Below, piece after piece: positions 33,020 to 42,688 of a DNA stretch of 57,439 bases (within the stretch, counting starts at the first letter, position 1; each line of letters starts with the position of its first letter). Under the pieces are notes generated by a model, which worked only from the letters and a program-made list of their open reading frames with translations, ran no database searches and had not been told where the DNA came from. The stretch is from JAWODU01 sp046483125 (lineage in GTDB: Bacteria > Verrucomicrobiota > Kiritimatiellia > UBA8416 > JAWODU01). Both the position numbers and the translations under genes were made by a program. Location: contig JAWODU010000009.1 in NCBI GenBank assembly GCA_046483125.1, positions 1 to 57,439 on the forward strand, in the 5' to 3' direction.

Positions 33020-36000
33020 TCAGACTTCACGGATAACGGCCTGTCTCGTGAAGAGCAGACGGCATTCGATACTGCTTTGGGGCAGATTCAGTATGGTTGC
33101 AAGAGCCTGGCGGTAAACATTCATCTGGGGGGTATAATCCCCGACCCTGTTGCGAATAACGGCTTCAGTGTCGGCCACACTGCTCTTGTAATCCAGGATT
33201 GCCGCTCTCGCCGGATGCCCGGATTCATCGGGGATGATCGCAACCCGGTCGAAGGCCCCGGAGATAAGCTCTTCACCCAGAACTATCTCAAAGCTCTTTT
33301 CCAGCCAAAGCGAGGCGTCGGGCGCGGGACGGGAAAGTTGTTTTCGTACGTCGGGCGCGTTTACGCATTTCCTGAACTGCCTGAGGGCGTCGGAAGCAAC
33401 GTCTGGGGGATAAGACAAAAGCGGCCGCCAGTCGGAGACGATCTGTTCGATATCGGCGTCCTCAATCCAGCGTACGCGCTGGAAGAGTTCGTGTACAGCC
33501 GACCCGAAAGCTATTTTGTCGGCGGTTTCAGCGTTAAACAGCATGGAAGCGTTCTTTGCGTGTTCGGCTTCACCGGAAGGCCGGCGGTGTCTGAGTAGAG
33601 GTCTTTTTTCATGGCGTGAAACATAGTCTTCCGCCATGCGGGGAATATGCGGTGAATGCCGAGGTGTTTCGGGCTTCCTTTCCGGCCACTTTCTGTACCA
33701 TTCCCGTCCCGCGTTCTCCGATTCGTACAGCCGCAGGTATTCCGTCCCGGAGGAACCAGAAAGCGTTTCGGTTTCACCGGTCGTGTGCCCGTGGAGCTGA
33801 TGTTTGAGGAACACCGAGTGATGCAATGTTTTGGCCGTCCCCGGGGAGGGGGAGGTAATCATGTAGAGACCGTGCCTTGCCCTGGTCATTGCGACGTAGA
33901 GCAGGCAGAGCGAATCGAAACAGTGCTCGTTGTCCTCTTTTGACAGTTCTTCCCTGAGCCTCAAGTCGTGCCCGGCAACGGCTTTCTTCGGGGTTTTGAT
34001 TATCCAGTCAGGATCCGCGGGATTTCCGGCCCGTAAGAGATAGGGTGTTTCGGCTTTGGACATGCCTTTGCCGCCTCCCGCGGTCTGAAGTTCGGGCAGG
34101 ACCACGATGTCGAATTCAAGGCCCTTGGCCTGGTGCACGGTCATTACCCGGACACCGCGTCCGGAAGGTTCTTCGCGCACGGTGTAGTCGGTCATAAAAC
34201 GTACGAAACTGTTGCAGTCGGGATCGCCAAGCTGATCGAAGCACGCGGCGGCGCATTCAAAGCGTTTGAGGCATTCGCGCCCGTATTCACCGCAGTTCAC
34301 GGCGTTTAAAAGCAGTTGTCCCCATTTGCGGGAAAAATCAAGGAATCCAGATTCGTTGATTTCCGCCATAATCCTGCGCGAGACGTTGTTGCGGTTGATT
34401 TTACGCCGGCCGAGCACTTCGAACATCGGCGTCATGCGTATGTATTTCCAGGCGTATTCATCGCCGGGATGGGCGGCGGCTTTGACGAGCGAGAGCAGGG
34501 CCAGCGCAATCTCATTATTCACCACGGCGGACTCGCCTTCGTGGACGAAGTGTATTCCCGGACATTCGCGGCGAAGAATATTTACCAGCTCCTTGCCGGT
34601 TTCATTTTTCCGTACCAGGATGCCGACGGAAAGATCGCGGCGGAGAGGATCAATTTCCTTCAGAATATCGGCTGTGAGCATGTACCGGCCTTCGGCTCCG
34701 GGTTCGCTTGAGGCGAGCTCCAGGAGGGCGGCGCAGCCGGGCGCCTTTTCCTGCGCTGTTTCGTGTTTTTGCCAGGCTTTCTTCCATTTGGCGACCGCCT
34801 GACCGGGAAGAAGCTCAGGCGGAAGGGAACCAAACACGTTGTTTACCGCGTCGATCACGGGCCGGGCGCATCGCCTTGTCCTGGCCAGGGATTCGAGTTC
34901 TATAACACTGCCGAAGCGCCGGAAAACGTTGTGGAAGAGTTCGTTGTTGCCTCCTCTCCAGCGGTAAATAGCCTGTTTGACATCTCCCACGTAGAAAAGG
35001 GAGCGCCCTTCTTCCGGCGGCGCCTGCACTGTTTCATCAACCAGGTTTTCAAAAACGGCCCACTGGAGATCGCTTGTGTCCTGAAATTCATCAAACAGCC
35101 AGTGGTCAAGCCGGCAGTCCATGCGGTAGTCGATGTAAAGTCTGCGTGCGCTTTGTTCATTCAGGCGGCTGATCACCGGCCGCCCGGTGTCCGATCCGCC
35201 GGCCAGCAGATACTGGATATCGCCGAAAGTGAAATTTCCCGTTGAACCGGTAACAGTCTCGTAAGCGGCTTCGTATTGCCGGAGCAGTTCATAAAGACCG
35301 CGGGTGCGCCGCAGGGCCCGGTCGAATTCTACGACGTGCAAATGGCGCAGGAGCCTGTAAAGTGAGCGTGCGACTTCCCCGGGCAAGGTATAGTTTTTTC
35401 TGCTGTATTCTACTGTTACGGAACCGGCATCAAGAGCGTTCATGTTCTCCATGAGAAGATCAAACACTCTGCCGGAAAAAGCCTCGTCCCACGCGCTTTC
35501 CGGGTCATAGTCAGCCAGCGCTGACGAGATATTTTCCAGGGAAGAGAAAAATTTGCCGTCCGCCCTGTTTCCGCGGGCCTGGGCCGCCGTCCACTCCGAC
35601 ACGGTAGAACAGTGGCGGCTGAGATCGTACTTCAGCCTGCCTTTCCAGGGCGGTTTTTTAACCGGCCATATTGTTTTCTCGTTTCCCCATTTTTCCGCGT
35701 CCGGGCAGAGGCGATAGTAAATCTGCAGTTCCTCGAGGAACCTGTCCAGCAATTCACCGAAGGATCTTTCTTCATGGCCGAACGTGGCCTGTTTGAAAGC
35801 CTCCAGAAAAGCGCGGGACTTTTTCCTGTCCGCCGCACCCGGGTTGAATATGCCGGCCAGGATTTTCCTGCGGTATTCTTTTGCGGTTTCCGGACCGGAT
35901 TCGACGAGGCGAAAGCCTGCCGGAATGCCGAGCTCCAGGGCAAAGGCCCTTGCCACTCCCGCAATAAAGCCGTCTATGGTTCCGATGCGGCAACGGTGAA

Positions 36001-36301
36001 GGTTGTCGATGAAGATCCTGAGGAGCCGGAGAAAGTCTTCCCTGGACAGTCCGGGCATGCCGAGGCGTTCCTCGGCCGTGACACGGGCGGCGCCCGGATC
36101 GGAGGCCGCCTCGCGCAGGTAGTGGGCTATAGAGTCGAATATTTCTCCGGCCGCCTTGCGCGTAAAAGTCATCGCGCATATCCTGTCCGGTCCGACGGCA
36201 TTGCTTTTCTCCGCGAGAAGCCGGATATACCTGTGAGCCAGCCTGAAGGTTTTACCCGAACCCGCTGAAGCCAGGATCGCCTTGTGACCGATAGTTTTCA
36301 T
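33020..36301 (-). CDS. AddA-like UvrD/RecB helicase-nuclease
   Basis: The gene encodes 1093 residues. Superfamily 1 helicase motifs are in order: ILASAGSGKT (Walker A) near residue 8, LFDEFQDTSDLQ (motif II) near residue 405, FYVGDVKQAIYRWRGG (motif III) near residue 440, VMTVHQAKGLEFDIVVLPEL near residue 740 and LYVAMTRARHGLYMI near residue 820. A PD-(D/E)XK nuclease domain closes the protein: GSAVHELFQRVRW near residue 950, then SGAFDRVAIIP and AAILDYKSS. It should act with the AddB-like partner encoded upstream to resect double-strand breaks for recombination. The start ATG 36301 abuts a repeat whose edge supplies the AGCAGGA ribosome binding site. AddAB-type naming rests on pairing with the next gene. 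Confidence 0.9.
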   Translation of the reverse strand: MKTIGHKAILASAGSGKTFRLAHRYIRLLAEKSNAVGPDRICAMTFTRKAAGEIFDSIAHYLREAASDPGAARVTAEERLGMPGLSREDFLRLLRIFIDNLHRCRIGTIDGFIAGVARAFALELGIPAGFRLVESGPETAKEYRRKILAGIFNPGAADRKKSRAFLEAFKQATFGHEERSFGELLDRFLEELQIYYRLCPDAEKWGNEKTIWPVKKPPWKGRLKYDLSRHCSTVSEWTAAQARGNRADGKFFSSLENISSALADYDPESAWDEAFSGRVFDLLMENMNALDAGSVTVEYSRKNYTLPGEVARSLYRLLRHLHVVEFDRALRRTRGLYELLRQYEAAYETVTGSTGNFTFGDIQYLLAGGSDTGRPVISRLNEQSARRLYIDYRMDCRLDHWLFDEFQDTSDLQWAVFENLVDETVQAPPEEGRSLFYVGDVKQAIYRWRGGNNELFHNVFRRFGSVIELESLARTRRCARPVIDAVNNVFGSLPPELLPGQAVAKWKKAWQKHETAQEKAPGCAALLELASSEPGAEGRYMLTADILKEIDPLRRDLSVGILVRKNETGKELVNILRRECPGIHFVHEGESAVVNNEIALALLSLVKAAAHPGDEYAWKYIRMTPMFEVLGRRKINRNNVSRRIMAEINESGFLDFSRKWGQLLLNAVNCGEYGRECLKRFECAAACFDQLGDPDCNSFVRFMTDYTVREEPSGRGVRVMTVHQAKGLEFDIVVLPELQTAGGGKGMSKAETPYLLRAGNPADPDWIIKTPKKAVAGHDLRLREELSKEDNEHCFDSLCLLYVAMTRARHGLYMITSPSPGTAKTLHHSVFLKHQLHGHTTGETETLSGSSGTEYLRLYESENAGREWYRKWPERKPETPRHSPHIPRMAEDYVSRHEKRPLLRHRRPSGEAEHAKNASMLFNAETADKIAFGSAVHELFQRVRWIEDADIEQIVSDWRPLLSYPPDVASDALRQFRKCVNAPDVRKQLSRPAPDASLWLEKSFEIVLGEELISGAFDRVAIIPDESGHPARAAILDYKSSVADTEAVIRNRVGDYTPQMNVYRQALATILNLPQSSIECRLLFTRQAVIREV

Positions 36302-36302
36302 T

Positions 36303-36435
36303 CCTGCTTACTCGTCACGTGCCAGCCGTTGCAAGAGAGTCGTTTAAGCGTATACGACAAAGGGTAGCGGTTAAGTGTGCGATTTAGTGTCCCAACTCGT
36401 CCTTTATCTGTTTTCATAGAACTTTTGACACTACC
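36303..36435 (-). repeat. 133-bp intronless copy of a dispersed repeat, between addB and addA
   Basis: Read on the minus strand, this element starts GGTAGTGTCAAAAGTTCTATG and ends ACGAGTAAGCAGG. Its first 21 bases match 56530-56550 with one mismatch, and its last 100 (36303-36402) match 57249-57348 with four mismatches, in inverted orientation relative to the window. It lacks the 685-nt group II intron that interrupts the other copy. The element fills the gap between the addB stop (TAG, within its first bases) and the addA start. Confidence 0.9.
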
Positions 36436-39328
36436 TTTCCCCGTCTGCCGCTCTTCTGATGCCTGAACCTTCGAGGTCGAAAATTTTCCCGGGGTCGTGG
36501 AGGAAAAGACTTCCAAACGGATCTTCGTGCCTTGTACGCGCCGAAGGCGGCCAGAAGATCCCTGAGGCAATATCGCGCAGTACGCCGTCCAGGCAGGTAA
36601 CGGCTGACTTCATTGCCGTTTCGTCGAAGTCGTTCCATAACGAAATCCGGGTCTCACTCACGGCCCGGGGAAGATTAAGATACGCGAGTTCGAGGTTTTC
36701 CGGCAGTGCGGGACCGCGGGAATAAATCATTGCGTACAGGGGCAGTTGGAGGTTGATCCAACGGTACCCGGACTTCCCGCCGCGGCTGAACCTGTTATAG
36801 TCGGGCGTCTCCGCGCTTCGTGAGGCGAGGTGTGCCTTCGACGGTGCGAGGGGACGGTTGGAAGTCTTGTAATCTATGATACGGACGTTGCCGGTCCGTG
36901 AATTGACGTCGATGCGGTCTATGCGTCCGCTGACGGTAAAACTGTCCCGTTTGACGAGCCACCTTTGCTTTTCTTTGCCCCGGGCGCCTTCGCCGGCTTC
37001 TGTTTCCAGTATTTCCCACCCTTCCCGTACCAGGTCGACCTGTACCGAAGCGAATGCCTTCAGCCTTTCAACAGCGGACATCAGCGCTATGTCAACGGAG
37101 AGAGGCGGGTTGGGACCGTAACGGGCCCTGACGAAACCCTCAACGATTCCCCGCAGGCTGTCCGCAAGCTTATTTCCGTCAGTGCAGGCCCACAGCGACC
37201 TGTCTCTGCCCATGACCTTGAGTGTGTCGTGCACCAGGGTGCCGAAATCCAGGCTGTCGATTCCGGTTTTCAGATCGTCCAGTGGTTCCATGCGCGCCGC
37301 GTGTTTGAGATAGAATCGAAACGGACATTCAAGGTAGTCGGCCAGCGCGGTGACCGAGATATACCTGTTTTCCGCGACGTTGTTTTCCGCACCAACCCTG
37401 GCTGTTTTGAAAGAGAACAGAGGTTCCGCGTAGGGAAGAGGGGCGGCGGCAGCGGGTGTTGCCACGAGTTTTTCGACCCGGTCGGGAAGAATTTCGTCAC
37501 GGCACCTGAAAAGGAGGCGGGATGGTTTACACGGATCGCCGGACATTCCCGTTTTGGCGAGCACGAAGCGGACGCACCCGTTATTGTTTTCGCGGGAACG
37601 GATCATGCCGTTCATGAGAAAAACGTCCCTGGCGAAACGCGAAGAATCGTCGCGCAGATCCAACACGGCGCGAAGACTGTCGGGCAGGAAGGTGTCGCTG
37701 AGGCTGCCACCGGGCACGAACTCGTCGTTCATACCCGTCACAATCATAAAGGGCCTGTCGTTCCACGGCAGTTCAAGCCATCCTTCCAGGTCCAGTACCT
37801 CCTCGCGTCGTTCGCGGTGGTATGTTTTTTCGGACAGGCGGTTTGCCAGAATGGCGGAAAGATGAGCGTTTTCAATATCATCCGGCGGCAGTTCACGGAA
37901 TTCCCGGAGAACTTCATCCATGGCTGAAGCCGCGTTTTCAAATTCCACATCAGGACTGCTTGAAGATGAAAGACGGCGATGGCGGAAAATCTCTGTCAGG
38001 AAATTACGCCACGCAGTTTCGAAGGGGGGTTTTTCAAGAATTGACGACAGATTTTCCAGCAGGGAAAGAGCCTTACCCAGTTCTGTGAAATCTTCATGTT
38101 TTTCGCCGGCTCCACGCGGATTGCCGTCGAAGCGTTCAAGCATTTCCGTAAAACTGCCCGGCAGATAGTAGTTCTGAAACCTGTCAAGCTGGTCCAGAAA
38201 ATCCCGCGCTTTGATGCCGTGGTTTTCTTCCAGAAAAGCGATACAGTCGGGATGTCTCAGGAGTTCGGAAACCGACCTGTAGGTCCGGGTTTGGGCAAGT
38301 TCGCGCGCGAGTACCGCGACGCGGCCGAGGGGGTGCGCGGCAAGGGCGGCGTCCGAGGGATCAAAGGCCGGAAGACCGACAGTTTCCAGGTCCTTTTCCA
38401 AAAAGGGAATAACGGACCTGTCCGGCACACCTATCGCTATTTCGCCGGATTCGTAGAAGTCGGCATTCCCGTCTATTTCAAACAGCACGCGACTGCTCTC
38501 CGATGCCGGGTCGCTTTCCAGGAACACGGCATTCTTCCAGTCGGGAATATCGATTTGCGCCGAGCACCATTTTTCAGGCAGGGGACGGCCCCATTCGTCA
38601 AAAGCCTGTTCCTCTGCGGGGGGGGCGTGCACGAGTATATCGACGGGGTAGTCTTCGCTCAGGCGCCTGAGGGCCTGTATGGCCAGCAGAGTGGGATCGG
38701 GCATGGCGGCGCAGATAATTCTTTCTATCCCCGGTTCCATGTCGGGTGAATCGGCGTTTTGGATTCTCGCCAGCCAGGGATCCTCCAGGCCGGACTTATT
38801 CAATTCGGCCAGGTACAGTTCTTCAAGTTCGGCAAGCGCCTGCCAGCGTTCCGCTTCTTCAAGCTGTTCGGAATAGCCTTTGGCTACCGACGAGATGGTA
38901 TAAGCCCCGTCTGAAAGTTCACGGCGCAGGTCTTCCAGCATGGAACCGGTATTCATAGCCCAAGGAAAATCACGTTTACGCCGGGCGGCGGGAAACAGGA
39001 ACGCGGCTTTTTCGGGATCGACCTGTTGAAGGACACTTGTCCAGCAGACCCTGACAAGGGCGGGAGGGGCCGTTTTCTGTGAAGAACAATGCCGGGAAAA
39101 GAGATAGCTGGGCGGCACTATCAAAGCCGAAAGCAACGCGGTGTTGTGTTCCCCGCACGCGCGGCTCAATTCTTCGCGCAGGCGCCTCCCGGCCTGGCGG
39201 GTCGGAACTACGACAAGCGTCCCTTCCAGGTCCACGGGTTCCGACATGTTTCTGTTACGCAGAAGCCAGTTGCCTGCTTTCCGGACGACGGGCTCGTCCC
39301 ACCCGAGAAAATGTCTGCGAACGGTCAT
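36431..39328 (-). CDS. AddB-like PD-(D/E)XK nuclease/inactive helicase subunit
   Basis: The 965-residue protein has an N-terminal helicase-like region without a Walker A motif, as in AddB/RexB. Its C-terminal RecB-type nuclease domain (about 720-945) contains ALADYLECPFRFYLKHAARM, LDFGTLVHDTLKVM, SGRIDRIDVNSRTG and VRIIDYKTSNRP with the catalytic D and K. AddB proteins usually carry a C-terminal CxxCxxxxxC that forms a 4Fe-4S cluster with one upstream Cys; here the upstream Cys (LECPF) is present but the C-terminal cluster is absent, and the frame ends at the repeat that follows. It overlaps the YhaN-like gene by 4 bases, so the pair is translated together. Confidence 0.85.
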   Translation of the reverse strand: MTVRRHFLGWDEPVVRKAGNWLLRNRNMSEPVDLEGTLVVVPTRQAGRRLREELSRACGEHNTALLSALIVPPSYLFSRHCSSQKTAPPALVRVCWTSVLQQVDPEKAAFLFPAARRKRDFPWAMNTGSMLEDLRRELSDGAYTISSVAKGYSEQLEEAERWQALAELEELYLAELNKSGLEDPWLARIQNADSPDMEPGIERIICAAMPDPTLLAIQALRRLSEDYPVDILVHAPPAEEQAFDEWGRPLPEKWCSAQIDIPDWKNAVFLESDPASESSRVLFEIDGNADFYESGEIAIGVPDRSVIPFLEKDLETVGLPAFDPSDAALAAHPLGRVAVLARELAQTRTYRSVSELLRHPDCIAFLEENHGIKARDFLDQLDRFQNYYLPGSFTEMLERFDGNPRGAGEKHEDFTELGKALSLLENLSSILEKPPFETAWRNFLTEIFRHRRLSSSSSPDVEFENAASAMDEVLREFRELPPDDIENAHLSAILANRLSEKTYHRERREEVLDLEGWLELPWNDRPFMIVTGMNDEFVPGGSLSDTFLPDSLRAVLDLRDDSSRFARDVFLMNGMIRSRENNNGCVRFVLAKTGMSGDPCKPSRLLFRCRDEILPDRVEKLVATPAAAAPLPYAEPLFSFKTARVGAENNVAENRYISVTALADYLECPFRFYLKHAARMEPLDDLKTGIDSLDFGTLVHDTLKVMGRDRSLWACTDGNKLADSLRGIVEGFVRARYGPNPPLSVDIALMSAVERLKAFASVQVDLVREGWEILETEAGEGARGKEKQRWLVKRDSFTVSGRIDRIDVNSRTGNVRIIDYKTSNRPLAPSKAHLASRSAETPDYNRFSRGGKSGYRWINLQLPLYAMIYSRGPALPENLELAYLNLPRAVSETRISLWNDFDETAMKSAVTCLDGVLRDIASGIFWPPSARTRHEDPFGSLFLHDPGKIFDLEGSGIRRAADGER

Positions 39329-41436
39329 TGCAAGCCCAGTTCCCTGTATTCGAATCCGTCGTCCAGGACGGCGGATGTTTTGCGGAACAGGTCCCGCAGG
39401 TGGTTATCCATGGTTAGATAGAAAATCTGCCATCCGTTTTTCGCGAGGGAAACGGAAAGACTGACCAGGCTTTCGCGTCTTTTCCAGTCGGAGTGCTGAA
39501 AGGCGTCATCGAGGATAAGGAACATAGGATCTCCTCCCAGGACACGTGACGCGAACCCCATCCTGAGCGCGAGCATCACCTGTTCCCGAGTGCCGGTACT
39601 CAGTGACGAAAAGTCGTAATCGCCGTCCGGGCCCGAAATGTGCAGTTTATCCTGTTCAAGACTTATCCGGTTGTAACTGCCGGTTACGGCTTTCAAAGCG
39701 TCAGCCACCGGCTTTGAAGCCAACCCTTCGGCGATAGCCTTGTCTTCTTCCCTGCGAAGAGCGCCGGCGGCTTCGTACACGGCCTTGCCCGCGATTATTC
39801 CGGCTGTTGTCCGTTGAAGGTCCCCGAGCGTATTTTCCTGCTTTTCCGCCAGCTTCCGGAACAGGGATTCAAAATCCTCGCCGGCCGAGCCGCCGGTTTC
39901 ACGCGCGATCGCGTTCTTGATGTCGGCCAGGTCCCTTTCGCGCGCTTTGAGCCTGTCCTCCACGGCGGAAAGAGTATTCTTGAGTTTTTCAAGTTTACGC
40001 GCATCGAACTCGACGCCGGGATCCGTTTCCGGAAGAGTGTCCTCATTTACGTTGAGAGAGGCGTAACTCGTCTGGATCTCGTGCTTCCGGGCAATGAGTT
40101 GAGCCCGGCGTTTCTTCAGTTTCAACGCCCAGCACCGCCAGTTTTCGTCGGCGCCGCTTGTAGCGCCCAGTGATTCGAGCACCCGCGGAATGCGGCTTTC
40201 CAGGGCGGAGCATTCTTCCGTCAGCATTCTTACGTCGCTTTCCAGTTCCGCGATACGTCCCTGTTCCCTGCCCAGGGCTTCGAATTTCTGTTCGAGAGCC
40301 GGTCTTCCCGTGAGGGGCTCGTTAAAGCGCCGGCGGTATTCCGAGGCCATGCGCGACCGCTCTTCCCGGGTGGCGGGGCCGGTTTTCAGGCTTTTCCGGA
40401 GACTGTGGATATACAGCGCGACAGCCGCGGCGGAAAAAACAAACAGCGTCAGCGCCGCAACGGACCGGCCCAGAATTACCAGGGCGACACCGGCCGCGAA
40501 AGCGACAACGGAAAAGAGACCGATTGCCCGTGCCTCAGGCGGCGCGCCGGCGTCCCGGTCTCCGTCGCCGATTTCCCTGCAATGCCTGAGCCACTCGTAG
40601 TTTTCACGCGTTCGCGACACGGTCTTCAACTCGGAGGTCTTCCGGGAAAGCAGGGCTTTTTTCTCAGCGTACCTGTCGACGTCCCGCCCGAGATTGTCTA
40701 TTTCGTCTTCGGGCAGACCTCCGATTTCCTTTTCGAGTTTCTGCATGCGCGTCCTGAGAGTAAAAGCATGATAGAGCCTGGCTTTTTCCATGCGGCCGAT
40801 TTCTTCGGACAGATCGCGCGCCCCGGTTCTGAGTTCTTCGGTGTTGTGCGATGCACGGGTGTGGACGGCTTCGGTGAAAAGGTTGTTTATCCTTTCCAGT
40901 TCCGTCTGTGTGTCCCGGTACTGTTTAACGCGGCCCTGGGCGGGGCCGGTGATTTCGCGCGAAGTGATTTCAGCCTTGACGATGTTCTGCGGAATGGAGT
41001 TCTGAATTGTTGCGAGCACATCTTCGTTGGAAAGAAGTTTAGAGAGGATACTCTTATCGGCGCCGCCCGGAAAATTGTCCGCCAGGGCCGGCTCGGCCCC
41101 CCTCACTACGAGCAGGCGCGAAATGTTTTCAGGCATCTGCGCGCCGGACTCGCTCCAGATATCGTCCAGTTTTTTCTTTGTAAGGCTGAAGGTCGTTTCC
41201 TTCCCGCCGGGGAGGCCGGTAACGGTGATTTTGCCCGTCCCGCCGATATCACGGAGGTCCCATTTACCCGGTGAACGCGCGCCCGTTTTGAACAGGCACT
41301 TCAGAATAAATTCGACAAGGGCCGTTTTACCCTGCTCGTTCTCTCCGTAGATAAGGTTGATCGGACCCGGGCGCATTGTGAATTCCCGGATCGGGCCTAT
41401 GTTCTTTGCGTTTATGCGGCTTATGCGTACCGGCAC
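39325..41436 (-). CDS. YhaN-like AAA ATPase with central membrane hairpin
   Basis: The protein (703 residues, GTG start 41436 with GGGAG upstream) is an SMC/RecF-like ATPase. The N-terminal half-domain has the P-loop GENEQGKTALVE near residue 32. Long coiled coils follow, broken near residues 300-350 by two hydrophobic segments (AIGLFSVVAFAAGVALVILG and VAALTLFVFSAAAVALYIH) that could form a membrane hairpin, as in YhaN. The C-terminal half has the ABC signature-like FSSLSTGTREQVMLALRMGF and Walker B MFLILDDAFQHSD. Encoded 5 bases after an SbcD-like phosphoesterase, it probably works like SbcCD/YhaON on DNA ends near the membrane. Confidence 0.88.
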   Translation of the reverse strand: MPVRISRINAKNIGPIREFTMRPGPINLIYGENEQGKTALVEFILKCLFKTGARSPGKWDLRDIGGTGKITVTGLPGGKETTFSLTKKKLDDIWSESGAQMPENISRLLVVRGAEPALADNFPGGADKSILSKLLSNEDVLATIQNSIPQNIVKAEITSREITGPAQGRVKQYRDTQTELERINNLFTEAVHTRASHNTEELRTGARDLSEEIGRMEKARLYHAFTLRTRMQKLEKEIGGLPEDEIDNLGRDVDRYAEKKALLSRKTSELKTVSRTRENYEWLRHCREIGDGDRDAGAPPEARAIGLFSVVAFAAGVALVILGRSVAALTLFVFSAAAVALYIHSLRKSLKTGPATREERSRMASEYRRRFNEPLTGRPALEQKFEALGREQGRIAELESDVRMLTEECSALESRIPRVLESLGATSGADENWRCWALKLKKRRAQLIARKHEIQTSYASLNVNEDTLPETDPGVEFDARKLEKLKNTLSAVEDRLKARERDLADIKNAIARETGGSAGEDFESLFRKLAEKQENTLGDLQRTTAGIIAGKAVYEAAGALRREEDKAIAEGLASKPVADALKAVTGSYNRISLEQDKLHISGPDGDYDFSSLSTGTREQVMLALRMGFASRVLGGDPMFLILDDAFQHSDWKRRESLVSLSVSLAKNGWQIFYLTMDNHLRDLFRKTSAVLDDGFEYRELGLQ

Positions 41437-41441
41437 TTTTT

Positions 41442-42503
41442 TCAGCTCCCGTAAACGGTGTTCAGAACCGCCGTGATAATCTCTTCTCTTCGCGGCTGTT
41501 GGTCCCCCTTCGGAAATTCCATTTTGTCGACGCGTTCGATCGCGGCGCGCGCAACAGCTTCCAGGCGTTCGTCGTCGGCGGACATCAGGCCGCCGAAATC
41601 CACGCCCGTCTCGTCATGGAAACGGTATTTCTGAAAAACTTCCTCAAGAACGCTCCGTACGCCCTTGCGGTCGCGGGCGTAGCCGGTTGCCCTTACGCGG
41701 ACGCGTATCTTCGGTATGTCTTCCGGCCCCGTATCCCACCGGCCGATCCGTTGGATGGCCGAGCCCCTGAGGCGGCCGGCCTCGTCCGGCGAGGGAACGA
41801 CCGTGAATGTTTCGCTGAACCATAGGACGTCGGTTTCAACTGGGCGGCGTTCCATTGTTCCTGCATCCGTATCGTATACCATGAATGAGCGTTTACCTGT
41901 CTCGTTGATATCCAGTCCGCACGGACTGCCGGCGTAGTGCACCATTTCGCTGTCGTGCGGTTTGTGTATGTGGCCCAGGAACACTTCCCGGGGTTTGAAC
42001 CTGTCCAGGTCCGCGCGTTCCACGGGCATGTAGGTTCCCTTTTCATGCGGGTTAACGTGCCGCTGTCCTCCGGTGTAGTCGCCGTGGCCTGCCAGTATCC
42101 ACCGGTCCGGTTCCAGGCCGTCCACATGCGCGGAAATCCTTTCCGCCATGGCAACGTCCTCGTAGGGAACGAGCAAAAACGGCGTATTGCTTCCGTCCGG
42201 CCTCATGATTTCCGGCGCGTCGGCGACGTGAACGTTCGGCAAGGCAATGTCCCCGGAGGAAAGCGACCTGTCGTGATTGCCCCGGATAACGTGAATGCTG
42301 ATTTGCCCGCGCCGGCTTTCCCGGCAAAGCTCCTCGAATTCCGAGTAATCGCGCTGATTCCTGTCGAAAAGGTCCCCGGCTATAATGAGATGCTCGATCC
42401 CCGATTCCGTAAGCTCGTCCAGAAGGGCGCCGAGCGCGTTGTAGCGTTCCGGATGATCGGCGCGAGCGGTGAGGTGAACGTCTGCTGTTACTGCAATCTT
42501 CAT
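41442..42503 (-). CDS. SbcD/YhaO-like metallophosphoesterase (DNA repair exonuclease)
   Basis: The 353-residue calcineurin-like phosphoesterase has the binuclear metal motifs in order: TADVHL near residue 6, AGDLFDRNQ near residue 43, IRGNHDRSL near residue 75, LAGHGDYTGG near residue 133 and LGHIHKPHD near residue 175. The C-terminal third is a beta-rich capping domain. In SbcCD/YhaON systems this subunit is the nuclease and the partner ATPase, here encoded 5 bases downstream, controls access. I chose ATG 42503 because the protein starts there with the conserved MKIAVTADVHL; 23 extra upstream codons have no family character. It heads a five-gene DNA-repair operon. Confidence 0.9.
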   Translation of the reverse strand: MKIAVTADVHLTARADHPERYNALGALLDELTESGIEHLIIAGDLFDRNQRDYSEFEELCRESRRGQISIHVIRGNHDRSLSSGDIALPNVHVADAPEIMRPDGSNTPFLLVPYEDVAMAERISAHVDGLEPDRWILAGHGDYTGGQRHVNPHEKGTYMPVERADLDRFKPREVFLGHIHKPHDSEMVHYAGSPCGLDINETGKRSFMVYDTDAGTMERRPVETDVLWFSETFTVVPSPDEAGRLRGSAIQRIGRWDTGPEDIPKIRVRVRATGYARDRKGVRSVLEEVFQKYRFHDETGVDFGGLMSADDERLEAVARAAIERVDKMEFPKGDQQPRREEIITAVLNTVYGS

Positions 42504-42688
42504 ATCGCGTGCTTTTAAACTGCGGCTATTGTAAACGCTGAAAAGCGCGTTGCAAGCCGCAACGACCCGCAATGAGGGCGGCGCGGAGGTTTTGAAGCGC
42601 CGCGGGATAAAACGGGACTTGGCCCGCCGGCGAAAATAGGTTAAACATGAAGGAACTACAGAAACGCGTAAAGCGGGAGGAGGATAAA

